Program-made: the position numbers and the translations under genes
Notes under the pieces: model-generated
What the model was told of the DNA's origin: nothing
What the model saw: only the letters and a program-made list of their open reading frames with translations
Database searches by the model: none
Shown: one piece after another, positions 9,130 through 18,297 of the stretch
How positions within the stretch are numbered: position 1 is the stretch's first letter
Layout: every line of letters begins with the position of its first letter
From: Undibacterium sp. YM2
Lineage (GTDB): Bacteria > Pseudomonadota > Gammaproteobacteria > Burkholderiales > Burkholderiaceae_D
Length of the DNA: 64,000 bases
Direction: 5' to 3'
Assembly: GCF_009937975.1 (NCBI RefSeq)
Contig: NZ_AP018441.1
Span: 2,914,001-2,978,000 of the forward strand

Positions 9130-9993
9130 ATGGTAAATCACAAACGCCGTAAGCGTTTGCTGAAGCTGCTCGCCGAGCATAATTCAGCAAGCGTTCAGCA
9201 ACTGGTAACATGGCTCAGCGCATCCCCCGCTACTGTCAGGCGCGATATCAGTTGGCTTGCAGCCCGTAATCTGCTTACCCGTACGCGTGGTGGCGCAGAA
9301 AACCTGCAGCAGGTAAAACGATCAATTGCGCTCACCAGCGAGACCTTCCAGAACAATATCAAATGTTATGCCGACAGAAAGCGGGCAATCGCACGCTATG
9401 CGGCAAACATGTGCAATGACGGTGAAACCATCATCATCAATGGCGGTACGACGACCTTCATGATGGCTGAGTTCCTGGTCGATAAGAAGCTCAAGATACT
9501 GACAAATTCTTTCATGATGGCAGAGCGCCTGCTGGTCTCCAGTGAAAATGAAATCATCGTTCCTGGCGGTCGCGTGTACCGCGAACAGAATGTCATCCTC
9601 AGCCCTTTTGACAACGACATCACTCAGCATCATTACGCTGGAAAAATGTTCATGAGTGTTTATGGTCTGTCATTGCTGGGCCTGATGGAAGTAGACCCGC
9701 TCTTGATACAGGCTGAAAAACGCTTGATCAGCCAGGCTGAAGAATTGATCGTTCTGGCAGACAGCTCCAAATTCGCCAAAAAAGCTGGTCTCATCCTATG
9801 TGGCTTGAATCGCGTATCTTGCCTTATCACTGATCATTACGCGTCTGACTCTGCCGTACAGTTGCTTGAGCAGTCTGGCGTCAAAGTCATTACCGTAGCA
9901 CCGGAAGAATTGCCAGCAAAAGACATATTAAATAAATTTACAAATGCTTATGACACTGAGTCTGCAAGCATATTCCAGACGGAGACAGTTTGA
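9130..9993 (+). CDS. DeoR-family transcriptional regulator of rhamnose genes
   Basis: This 287-residue protein has an N-terminal winged helix (about residues 5-60; ASPATVRRDISWLAARNLLTR, with TRGGA after it) and a DeoRC sugar-phosphate sensor domain (INGGTTTFMMAEFL, LTNSFMMAERL, LADSSKFAKKAG). Members usually repress sugar operons and respond to a phosphorylated intermediate. Its position, divergent from the aldolase/isomerase genes and first in the rhamnose importer operon, points to control of both; similar regulators adjoin rhamnose operons in rhizobia. A GGAGA sequence lies 6 bases before the ATG. The stop codon overlaps the next start (TGATG). The family is certain; the ligand is inferred. 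Confidence 0.88.
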   Translation: MVNHKRRKRLLKLLAEHNSASVQQLVTWLSASPATVRRDISWLAARNLLTRTRGGAENLQQVKRSIALTSETFQNNIKCYADRKRAIARYAANMCNDGETIIINGGTTTFMMAEFLVDKKLKILTNSFMMAERLLVSSENEIIVPGGRVYREQNVILSPFDNDITQHHYAGKMFMSVYGLSLLGLMEVDPLLIQAEKRLISQAEELIVLADSSKFAKKAGLILCGLNRVSCLITDHYASDSAVQLLEQSGVKVITVAPEELPAKDILNKFTNAYDTESASIFQTETV

Positions 9994-10973
9994 TGAAAAG
10001 AAGAAAAGTGATACTGGCAGCAATTGCATTGAGCATGCTGGGTGCCATGCAGGGTTGCGAACAGAAATCAGATAAAATAAAAATTGCCATCGTGGTTAAA
10101 AATCTGGGCAATGGTTTTTTTGACGCTGCACACGAAGGTGCCAAAGAAGCGGCCAAACAAATTGGTAATGTAGAAATCATTTATACAGGCCCGACCACAC
10201 CCAGTGCTGAGGGCCAGATAGAAATCATCAACTCGCTGATCAGTCAAAAGGTCAATGCCATCGCCATCTCAGCAAATGATGCCAATGCGCTAGTTCCTAT
10301 CACCAAAAAAGCCATGCAACGCGGCATCAAGGTCATCTCTTTCGATAGCGGGATCGCGCCAGAAGGCCGGTTGATGCAACTCAATCCATCTAATGCTGAA
10401 TTGATAGGTATCAAGCAGCTGGAAATGGCATCCAATGCGACTGGTGGCAAAGGTGAAATCGCCATCCTGTCTGCATCTGCCCAGGCGACCAACCAGAACA
10501 TCTGGATTAATGTCATGAAAAAAGGCCTGGAAAAACCTGAGTTTGCCGGCCTTAAACTGGTGGCAACTGTGTATGGTGATGACCAGTCCGATAAAAGTTA
10601 CCGCGAAGCGATAGGCCTGTTGCGCAGCAATCCAAATCTGAAGGTCATTATTTCCCCTTCCACTGTTGGCATCAACGCTGCCAGCAAGGCCGTGGTCGAT
10701 GAAAAACTGGTCGGCAAGGTATTCGTTACCGGACTGGGCTTGCCATCAGAAATGGCGGGACACGTCAAAAGCGGTGCCGTTAAGGAATTCGCCATCTGGA
10801 ATCCCATTGACCTTGGTTACGCTGCGACTTATATCGCCAATGAATTTATCAAAGGCAATCCAGATGCCAAGGCAGGTGGCAGCTTTACCATAGGCCGCAT
10901 GGGTACGATCAAGATTGATGCCAACGGTGAAGCAGCAATGGCCCCCCCTTCACTTACAACAAAGAGAACGTAG
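9993..10973 (+). CDS. Rhamnose ABC transporter substrate-binding lipoprotein, frameshifted at its C-terminus
   Basis: This is a periplasmic binding protein of the LacI/ribose-binding type, about 326 residues in the frame shown. The signal sequence ends LGAMQGC, a plausible lipobox. The fold motifs IAIVVKNLGNGFFDAAHEGA, AIAISANDANALVP and VISFDSGI are clear. Position with ATPase, two permeases and rhamnulose kinase indicates rhamnose. The ATG at 9993 is used (GGAGAC upstream); the TTG just before it is less likely. The last residues in this frame (SLTTKRT) do not fit the family. After a run of seven C (10942-10948) the next frame reads PFTYNKENVEQFSKIF and stops at 10996, as expected for this family, so one base appears to be missing. 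The change affects only the last residues and may not abolish function. Confidence 0.85.
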   Translation: MKRRKVILAAIALSMLGAMQGCEQKSDKIKIAIVVKNLGNGFFDAAHEGAKEAAKQIGNVEIIYTGPTTPSAEGQIEIINSLISQKVNAIAISANDANALVPITKKAMQRGIKVISFDSGIAPEGRLMQLNPSNAELIGIKQLEMASNATGGKGEIAILSASAQATNQNIWINVMKKGLEKPEFAGLKLVATVYGDDQSDKSYREAIGLLRSNPNLKVIISPSTVGINAASKAVVDEKLVGKVFVTGLGLPSEMAGHVKSGAVKEFAIWNPIDLGYAATYIANEFIKGNPDAKAGGSFTIGRMGTIKIDANGEAAMAPPSLTTKRT

Positions 10974-11159
10974 AACAATTCTCCAAGATATTTTAAGTAA
11001 AGACACTTGTTCAGTACCGGCCCGTGATGCACTTCAACGGGCTGTCTGGAAATAGAACCAGTTGCATGTGAAAATTTATGCCAGCAGCACATGCTTGTGC
11101 TTGCCAGTTTTTTAAGCAGGCAACTGACTTCTTTTCTATTATTGCCTTGCCTTATATTA

Positions 11160-12752
11160 ATGACCTTAATGACGAACGAGCACAACCCGTTTCCCATCGC
11201 CCCGGATGGTTCACCTGCGGCACCTATTCTGACATTGACCGGTATTTGCAAGCGCTTTCAAGGCATCATTGCATTACACGAAGTCGCACTCAATGTGCGT
11301 GCAGGTGAGGTCATGGCGCTGATAGGTGAAAACGGCGCAGGCAAATCCACTTTGGTAAAAACACTGACTGGCATTTATCAGCCAGATAGTGGCAGCATAC
11401 ACATCGCTGGCAAGCAAGTTCGTTTTACCAATCCGCAAGATGCCATGCTGGCAGGCGTTACAGCTGTCCATCAGGAAACCGTCATGTTTGACGAATTGAC
11501 GGTGGCAGAAAATATTTTCATAGGCCGCCAGCCCATGTGCGGCTTTCCGGCACGGGTAGATTGGGCATTGATGGAAGCTCAGTCTGAAAGACTGTTTGCA
11601 AGGCTGGAAGTGTCGCTGCCGGTACGAGCCAAGGTCAAGGACTTGAGTGTGGCACAGCGCCACTTTGTCGAAATTGCCCGCGCCCTGTCGCAAGATGCAC
11701 GCGTGGTCATCATGGATGAGCCGACCGCATCGCTGTCACAACGGGAAATTCAAGAGCTGTACCGCATCATCAGGCAATTACGCGCTGCTGGTACCGCAGT
11801 GATTTTCATCTCACACAAGTTTGATGAAATCTATGCTGTTGCCGATCGATACACCGTCTTACGGGACGGTCATTTTGTTGCTGAAGGTGCACTGGCTGAT
11901 ATCTCTGAACCGGATCTGGTGTCTCTCATGGTAGGTCGCTCCATTCATCAAACCTTCCCCAAGCAAGATGTGGTCATAGGCGACACCTTGCTTGAGGTAA
12001 AAGATTTTTGTCACCCTACCGAGTTTGACAAGGTCAATTTTTCTTTGCGCAAAGGTGAGATTCTGGGGTTTTATGGTCTGGTGGGTGCGGGCCGTTCAGA
12101 AGTCATGCAAGCCCTGTTTGGACTCAGCAGTGGCGTCACTGGCAGCGTAAGCCTGGAAGGCAAGGTATTAGCCATCAAATCAGCCAAAGATGCGATATCC
12201 CATGGCATAGCTTATGTACCGGAAGACCGGCAACATCAAGGTGGCCATCTGACCATGTCGGTGCAGCAAAATATCACCTTGCCTATCCTGGATCGCATAG
12301 GCTTCCTGCTCGGCAGGCGACGCAGCGAAGAAGCAGCAATTTCAAGACACTACAGCGAACAACTGGAACTCAAGGCTAGTCATTTGACGCAACTGATCGC
12401 CGAGCTATCTGGTGGCAACCAGCAAAAAGTCATCCTGGGCAAGTGGCTGGCAACCAAACCCAAAGTCATCATCCTGGACGAGCCAACCAAGGGCATCGAT
12501 ATCGGTTCCAAGGCTGCGGTGCATCGTTTCATCAGCGAACTGGTTTCAACCGGATTGTCAGTGATACTGGTGTCATCCGAATTACCGGAAGTACTGGGCA
12601 TGTCTGACCGCGTTATCGTCATGCATCAGGGACATATCAAAAAAATATTTGACAGAGCACTTGCCACGCCAGAGAGCGTAGTTGCTGCGGCGTCTGGCAG
12701 TGATGCATCAATAGTGGAGATAGCAGAGGAAATGGCAGAGGAAATAGCATGA
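11160..12752 (+). CDS. Rhamnose ABC transporter ATP-binding protein, two ATPase domains
   Basis: This RbsA/AraG-type ATPase of about 530 residues has two nucleotide-binding domains. Domain 1 has Walker [10 protein letters not shown], signature region LSVAQRH and Walker B VVIMDEPTAS. Domain 2 has the degenerate P-loop region GLVGAGRSE, signature LSGGNQQK and Walker B VIILDEPTKGID. It powers the importer formed with the binding protein and the two permeases. The open frame extends to 11091, but family alignment favours ATG 11160 or 11169; none has a good Shine-Dalgarno sequence. About 165 bases separate it from the binding-protein gene, and I saw no terminator there. Its stop overlaps the next ATG. 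Confidence 0.9.
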   Translation: MTLMTNEHNPFPIAPDGSPAAPILTLTGICKRFQGIIALHEVALNVRAGEVMALIGENGAGKSTLVKTLTGIYQPDSGSIHIAGKQVRFTNPQDAMLAGVTAVHQETVMFDELTVAENIFIGRQPMCGFPARVDWALMEAQSERLFARLEVSLPVRAKVKDLSVAQRHFVEIARALSQDARVVIMDEPTASLSQREIQELYRIIRQLRAAGTAVIFISHKFDEIYAVADRYTVLRDGHFVAEGALADISEPDLVSLMVGRSIHQTFPKQDVVIGDTLLEVKDFCHPTEFDKVNFSLRKGEILGFYGLVGAGRSEVMQALFGLSSGVTGSVSLEGKVLAIKSAKDAISHGIAYVPEDRQHQGGHLTMSVQQNITLPILDRIGFLLGRRRSEEAAISRHYSEQLELKASHLTQLIAELSGGNQQKVILGKWLATKPKVIILDEPTKGIDIGSKAAVHRFISELVSTGLSVILVSSELPEVLGMSDRVIVMHQGHIKKIFDRALATPESVVAAASGSDASIVEIAEEMAEEIA

Positions 12753-13756
12753 ACCGTTTGAAGTATTTGCAGCAGAGGGAAGTTCTGCTGGGATTGATGA
12801 TCGTTTCTCTGATAGTCCTTGTTGGGCTACGTGCGCCTGTTTTTCTCAGTGTATCAAGTCTGTCCAACTTGCTGACCGACAGCACGCTGTTGATCATGCT
12901 GGCGGTGACCCAGATGTTTGTCATCATTACACGTGGCATCGATTTATCAGTGGCATCCAATCTGGCGCTATCAGGCATGATGTCTGCCTTGCTGGCTTCC
13001 AAATTTCCTGATCTGCCTCTACTACTGATTATCTTGGTGGCAATCACCATAGGCCTTGGCCTGGGATTGATCAATGGCTACCTGATCGGTTATCTGGGTC
13101 TGCCGCCTATCGTCGTAACGCTGGGCACCATGAGCGTCTATCGCGGCCTGGTGTTTGTATTGTCTGGTGGTGCCTGGGTATCGTCACACCAGATGCCTGC
13201 CGCCTTCATCGCCTTTCCACTCAGTCAGTTACTAGGAATTACGCATCTGGTCTGGATTGCCGTCATCGTTATTGCTGTGATGTGGTATCTCGCCCACTAT
13301 ACACATTTTGGCAGGGACTTGTATGCCATTGGCAATCAACCAAATGCTGCCAACTATATAGGCATCCCTACCCCACGCCGCCTGTTCTGGACGTATGGCT
13401 TGTCAGGATTGATGGCTGGCTTATGTGGTTACCTGTGGGTGGCACGTTATGCAGTGGCCTATACGGAAATTGCCTATGGCTTTGAATTTACCGTGATTGC
13501 AGCCTGCGTCATTGGCGGTATCAATATCGCCGGTGGTGCGGGTACAGTATCTGGTGCAGTACTGGGCTCACTGTTTTTGGCAGTCATCAACAACGCCCTG
13601 CCCATCATGAAAATTTCGCCCTTCTGGCAAAGCGCACTGACCGGCGTTGTGATACTTACCGCGGTCATGATCAATGCGCGTAGCAATAAAAAAAGCAGCC
13701 GCCAGATTTTGCCTTTGCAACTACTGCAAAAAAATGCAATCAGGAGCAGTACGTGA
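12749..13756 (+). CDS. Rhamnose ABC transporter permease 1
   Basis: This 335-residue polytopic membrane protein belongs to the RbsC/AraH permease family, with about ten hydrophobic segments. The family region INGYLIGYLGLPPIVVTLGTM and the later GGINIAGGAGTVSGAVLG are clear. It overlaps the ATPase gene by ATGA and the second permease gene by GTGA, so the three are translationally coupled. Two different permeases, instead of one homodimeric one, is the arrangement described for rhizobial rhamnose importers (RhaP and RhaQ). Which one corresponds to which was not resolved. Confidence 0.9.
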   Translation: MNRLKYLQQREVLLGLMIVSLIVLVGLRAPVFLSVSSLSNLLTDSTLLIMLAVTQMFVIITRGIDLSVASNLALSGMMSALLASKFPDLPLLLIILVAITIGLGLGLINGYLIGYLGLPPIVVTLGTMSVYRGLVFVLSGGAWVSSHQMPAAFIAFPLSQLLGITHLVWIAVIVIAVMWYLAHYTHFGRDLYAIGNQPNAANYIGIPTPRRLFWTYGLSGLMAGLCGYLWVARYAVAYTEIAYGFEFTVIAACVIGGINIAGGAGTVSGAVLGSLFLAVINNALPIMKISPFWQSALTGVVILTAVMINARSNKKSSRQILPLQLLQKNAIRSST

Positions 13757-14769
13757 ACACGACTATCATGACACCCTCAAATAACAGCTCACGCTACACC
13801 ATACGCGACCGGGAAGATTTTCAGTTAAAGAAAATTTTCTCGCATTGGGAAACTCTGCTGGCCATACTGTTTGTCGCAGCCTTCATTGTCAACAGCCTGG
13901 TGTTGCCGAATTTTTTTGATTTGCACAATTTGGCTGATGGCACGTTCAACTTCAGTGAAAAAGCACTGATCGCCTTGCCCATGGCCTTGCTGATCATCTG
14001 CCGCGAGATTGATATTTCTGTGTCCGGCATATTGGCATTGTGTTCAGTTGCCATGGGGCTGGCGAATTCACATGGTTTCCCAGCTTACACTTTATTGTTC
14101 ATCGCCATATTTACTGGTGCAGCCTGTGGCAGTTTGAATGGCTTGCTGGTCACTCGCTTTGCCCTGCCTTCCATCGTCGTGACGATAGGCAGTGTGTCAC
14201 TGTTTCGCGGTCTGGCCAGCGTGGTTCTTGGCGACCAGGCATTTACTTCTTATCCGCAATTATTAATCGACTGGGGCCAGGGCTATTTCTTTGATCTTAT
14301 TCCCCGACAATTCATCGTCCTGTTGTTCTTTGTTGTACTGTTCGCGATTCTGCTGCATGCAACCAGTTGGGGACGCCGCATCTATGCGATTGGCAACAAC
14401 CCTGTTGCTGCCAGATTTTCTGGTGTGGCAGTCGATAAATACCGCTTCATGCTTTTTACACTGACCGGCGCCATGGCTGGCCTTGCAGCGTTTTTCCTGA
14501 CGGGACGCATCGGCAGTACTCGCCCGAATATTGCTACAGGATGGGAGCTGGAAATCATTACCATGGTGATCTTGGGTGGTGTCAGCATCTCGGGCGGCGC
14601 TGGAACCATTATCGGCGTGTTCCTGGCTGTATTGACATTAGGTATCGTCAACTATGGCATGGCATTGGCAAACATCCCCGGCATTATCATGACCATCATC
14701 GTCGGCATCCTGCTGCTGGTCACGATTGCCCTGCCCCGTCTGATGAATCTTAAGAAACAAAGAAAATAA
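13753..14769 (+). CDS. Rhamnose ABC transporter permease 2
   Basis: This is a 338-residue inner-membrane permease of the same family as its neighbour. The N-terminal 30 residues are hydrophilic, followed by about ten membrane segments; family motifs LNGLLVTRFALPSIVVTIGS and GGVSISGGAGTIIGVFLA are present. Translation probably starts at GTG 13753, which overlaps the preceding stop. The partner permease differs enough to suggest a heterodimeric channel. The kinase gene follows after seven bases. Confidence 0.9.
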   Translation: MNTTIMTPSNNSSRYTIRDREDFQLKKIFSHWETLLAILFVAAFIVNSLVLPNFFDLHNLADGTFNFSEKALIALPMALLIICREIDISVSGILALCSVAMGLANSHGFPAYTLLFIAIFTGAACGSLNGLLVTRFALPSIVVTIGSVSLFRGLASVVLGDQAFTSYPQLLIDWGQGYFFDLIPRQFIVLLFFVVLFAILLHATSWGRRIYAIGNNPVAARFSGVAVDKYRFMLFTLTGAMAGLAAFFLTGRIGSTRPNIATGWELEIITMVILGGVSISGGAGTIIGVFLAVLTLGIVNYGMALANIPGIIMTIIVGILLLVTIALPRLMNLKKQRK

Positions 14770-14776
14770 AAAGCAA

Positions 14777-16153
14777 ATGACGCAGAATGCCAGTATCGTC
14801 CTTGACATAGGCAAGACCAATGTAAAGCTCAGCCTGCTCGATGCGCAGGCAAATACTTTGGCCGAGCAACGCTGCCCTAATAACATCGTCCAGGACGGCG
14901 TCTATCCACATCATGATACCGAGAGGATATGGTCGTGGATGCTGCAGATATTCAGTGAGTTTTCCCGGATTGCCAAGGTGTCAGCAATCATCCCTGTGAC
15001 CCACGGTGCAACTGCTGCGCTGGTGAATGGTAATGGCTTGGTGCTGCCAGTTCTGGACTATGAGGCAGAATTGCCTGAGCAGGATAATCATCAATATCAG
15101 CCGCTACGGCCGCCATACCAGCAAAGCTATTCTCCTGATTTGCCAGCAGGCCTCAATCTGGGTCGTCAACTGGTCTGGCTGCAAAACAACTACCCACAGG
15201 AATTTGCCAAAGCCTCACATGTACTGATGTATCCACAGTACTGGGCATGGCGCTTGTCCGGTGTTGCAGCAACTGAAGTCAGCTCACTGGGTTGTCATAC
15301 AGACTTGTGGGACACCAGCCAGCAGACATACTCTACTTTAGTGGAAAAAAAGGGATGGACATCTCTTTTTCCACCCATGCAAAAAGCCTGGACCAGGCTG
15401 GCAAGGATACGTGCCACATTAGCAAGGGAAACCGGTTTGCCAGCAGACTGCCAAATAATATGCGGTGTGCATGACAGCAATGCATCTCTGTTACGTCATC
15501 TGAAAGATGCGGGTAACAAGCACCGTACAGTTCTATCGACCGGCACCTGGACGATCGCTGCCGCCTTGGGCGCAGATCAGGAAAGGCTGGACGAACATGC
15601 GGATATGCTGGCCAATACCAATGTGCTTGGTAAAGCAGTTTCCTGCATGCGCTTTATGGGCGGGCGCGAATTTGCCATTCTGGCAGGCCAGGAGCCAGTG
15701 ACTTGTACGCCATCCGATATCAGCAAACTGATCAGCCAAAATACCTTTGCCTTGCCCTGCTTTGCCGAATCAGGTGGCCCGTTTTCTGGACAATTGGCCA
15801 AAATATCAGGGCAGGCACCAGAAAACATGCAGGAAAGATATGCTCTCGCCACTCTGTATTGCGTACTCATGACAGATTATTGCCTGGAAAAACTGGGGTC
15901 AGAAGGCGATATCATTATTGAGGGGAGTTTTACCAACAATCCCTACTTGGCAGCAATGCTAGCCAGTTTGCGGCCGCAGCAAAACATCGAGCTGTCAAAT
16001 GACACCAGTGGTACCACTTACGGGGCCTGGATGTTGCATCACTGGGAAAATTTGCCTGACCTGGATTCACAAGCTGGTGCCGTGAGCAAACTGGAACCGC
16101 CCGGATTACTCACATACAAGGCGAAGTGGCGCGAATTGGTGACGTCAAGATAA
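14777..16153 (+). CDS. FGGY-family L-rhamnulose kinase
   Basis: This 458-residue protein is a sugar kinase of the FGGY type. The phosphate-binding motif VLDIGKTNVKLSLLD is at the N-terminus, and ICGVHDSNASLLRHL, VLSTGTWTIAA and the ATP-site segment IIIEGSFTNNPYLAAML lie in the C-terminal domain. In context it phosphorylates L-rhamnulose to the substrate of the aldolase, completing kinase, isomerase and aldolase within one divergent locus. It resembles the RhaK kinase of rhizobial rhamnose loci more than enteric RhaB. It is the last gene of the plus-strand operon and is followed by a terminator. Confidence 0.87.
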   Translation: MTQNASIVLDIGKTNVKLSLLDAQANTLAEQRCPNNIVQDGVYPHHDTERIWSWMLQIFSEFSRIAKVSAIIPVTHGATAALVNGNGLVLPVLDYEAELPEQDNHQYQPLRPPYQQSYSPDLPAGLNLGRQLVWLQNNYPQEFAKASHVLMYPQYWAWRLSGVAATEVSSLGCHTDLWDTSQQTYSTLVEKKGWTSLFPPMQKAWTRLARIRATLARETGLPADCQIICGVHDSNASLLRHLKDAGNKHRTVLSTGTWTIAAALGADQERLDEHADMLANTNVLGKAVSCMRFMGGREFAILAGQEPVTCTPSDISKLISQNTFALPCFAESGGPFSGQLAKISGQAPENMQERYALATLYCVLMTDYCLEKLGSEGDIIIEGSFTNNPYLAAMLASLRPQQNIELSNDTSGTTYGAWMLHHWENLPDLDSQAGAVSKLEPPGLLTYKAKWRELVTSR

Positions 16154-16178
16154 GTCAAAATCGATCCAGAAATTCATC

Positions 16179-16215
16179 AATGGGAACCTGCTACCTGGTT
16201 CCCATTTTGCGTTTT
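16179..16215 (+). terminator. Rho-independent terminator after the rhamnulose kinase gene
   Basis: Ten-base perfect arms AATGGGAACC (16179-16188) and GGTTCCCATT (16197-16206) enclose an 8-base loop, followed by TTGCGTTTTT on the plus strand. It lies between convergent genes, 26 bases after the kinase stop and just before the end of the GH43 gene. Confidence 0.78.
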
Positions 16216-16222
16216 TCAGCCG

Positions 16223-18204
16223 CTAATCATTTGATAAACGGACATAAGCAGGTGCATCACGTTCAGCCTGCAAGCCCTGCTCAGTCAGTAATAACTCAAC
16301 GACCTGCAAGGAACTTCGTCGCTGTTCCTTGCCATCTTTTTTCTGGTCGGCACCACGTTTGCCAGGATGGGTGAAATAAAATAAAAATGCCCTGTCACCG
16401 TTGACCACAACATCGGGATGCCCGCCGATGACGCCGTCATCTTCGCCATGCCCTGGTATTTCAAGCAGATTACCGCCCACCTGACGCTTCCAGCTCAGTA
16501 AGTCATCTGAACGATATACAGCCAGCCCACGCCACACATCAGTAATCATCCACCATTGCTCTTTCCAGCGAAAAACCTTGGGCCCTTCCCCGCTTTGATC
16601 GCCAACGGCCTTGCCTTTGTCTATCCAATTTTCAAGATCAGCGCTGTCAGCATAGTAAATAGATTTCTTATCTACTTCATTGTTGTACCACATACGATAT
16701 CCGCCTTCTGGCAAACGCAGTACCGTAGCATCAATCACCCTGTCAGAAGCAAGCTGCAATATCCTGGCATTGCGCCAATGACGTAAATCCTGGCTACGCA
16801 GATGTACCATGTAGCGAGGATGTTTCCAGTCATTAAAGATACCGGGTACCACAGTCAGGAACATATGGTAACTGCCGTCATCAGCCCGGATGATATCCGG
16901 TGCCCAATGCGTCGAGTCCATTCCCCCATGAATGGTGGCAACTCTATGTCGGCTTCGCCCAAGTAGTGCCAGTTCGCTCCATTATCATTTGATTCAGCTA
17001 TGCCTATACGTGTTCCATGCACCCATGCGACACCAGGGACATCATTAGCATTCGCCCGTCGGTTGGTGTAAAACATCCACCATTTACCCAATGCGGTATT
17101 GCGCACCAGTACGGGATCTGCAGCTCCATCCATGATGGGATCTCTGAACAAGGGCTTGGCAGCCAGTTTGCCCTGATTAATCATGGGCGCACCAGGTTGT
17201 CCAAAATCTGGTGTTCCGTCAGCGTTCCAGCTGAATGTCTGAGCACGGGTATGTCTGTTCGGGTCATACAGCGCATTACCCTTGATGTCCCGATAATCAC
17301 GAGCGTGATAAACCAGTACATCTGTTTTACCATCTGCCGTGGTCGTGAAGGAATTGTGTCCGGGACCATATTGATTACTTGCAGCATTGCTCTTGAATAC
17401 AGGCTGAGAAGATTTGCTCCATACCTTTGCATCAAGCAGATTTGCGTTTGCCGGTGCCGTCAATAAGCCCATACAATAGTTTTCATCGATGGCGCTGGCT
17501 GAATAGGTGATGAATATACGCCCATTTCTGATCAATACTGCCGGTGCTTCATTGACTTCATACTTACGCTTCTCCCAGTCATAATCAGGGCGCGACAATA
17601 AAGTCGCTGGCCCTGCAATAGACAAAGGAGTATCCATCTTCGCCAGATAGATATTGGTATTCTTTTTATCCGGCGCAGGATCACGCTGCGTCCACACCAG
17701 GTAACGTTGGCCAGCATGAGAGAACGTGGTTGCGTCCAGTGAAAATGACTCCCAACCGGTCTTGAGCTGTCCCCGCTCCAGCCACTCGCCGTCAACAGGA
17801 TTGGCCGCACTGCTTTCCAGTACATACAGACGTATATCCCAGATCGCGTCAGCCCTGCCAGCTGTGAAATACACATACCACTTCCCATCAATGAAATGTA
17901 ATTCCGGGGCCCAGATGTGATGACTCATGGGGCCGCTAGCGTGTTTGCGCCAGATGACTTTGGCATCTGCCGTGGCAAGTTCATTGATGCTGCGTGCGCG
18001 TCTCAATTCGATACGATCATATTCTGGCGCTGTGGCGGTAAAGTAATAATAGCCATCTGCATGCAAGAATATTTGTGGATCTGCCCGATTCTTCACTAAT
18101 GGATTATTAAAAACAGGCTGGGCAAACGACAAACCAGGGACAGACATGAATACTGTCCATATCAGGCTAAAGAAAACCATCCTGCACTTTGCATGTGAAG
18201 TCAT
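16223..18204 (-). pseudogene. Two-domain GH43-type arabinan/galactan side-chain hydrolase, frameshifted
   Basis: The gene is split between two frames. The upstream part (16855-18204) carries a signal peptide and a GH43 five-blade propeller (NRADPQIFLHADGYYYF, APELHF, SLDATTF, NEAPAVL) and begins a second domain (DGAADPVLVR, GEADIELPPF). The downstream part (16223-16921) continues it (DSTHWAPDIIRADDGSYHMF, GEGPKVFRW, GHPDVV). The switch falls at a run of five G on the coding strand (16923-16927). A sixth G would give MGGMDSTHWAPD and one protein of about 660 residues; as written, translation ends after VTICS. The likely role of the intact enzyme is release of alpha-L-arabinofuranose or similar side-chain sugars. 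It may be a sequencing error, a real lesion or a reversible tract. It lies directly after the TonB receptor's terminator. Confidence 0.85.
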
Positions 18205-18230
18205 GAGAAATAGTCTGAAAATATGAAGCT

Positions 18231-18264
18231 AAAAAAAACCAGCCATCTGCACTAGCATGGCTGG
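18231..18264 (-). terminator. Terminator between the TonB receptor and the GH43 gene
   Basis: Perfect 8-base arms CCAGCCAT (18239-18246) and ATGGCTGG (18257-18264) flank a 10-base loop. On the minus strand they are followed by eight T residues (18231-18238). It lies after the TonB receptor stop and 27 bases before the GH43 start, leaving almost no room for a separate GH43 promoter. Confidence 0.85.
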
Positions 18265-18297
18265 ATCAAATACTGCGATTAACAAAAGTCTTACTGA

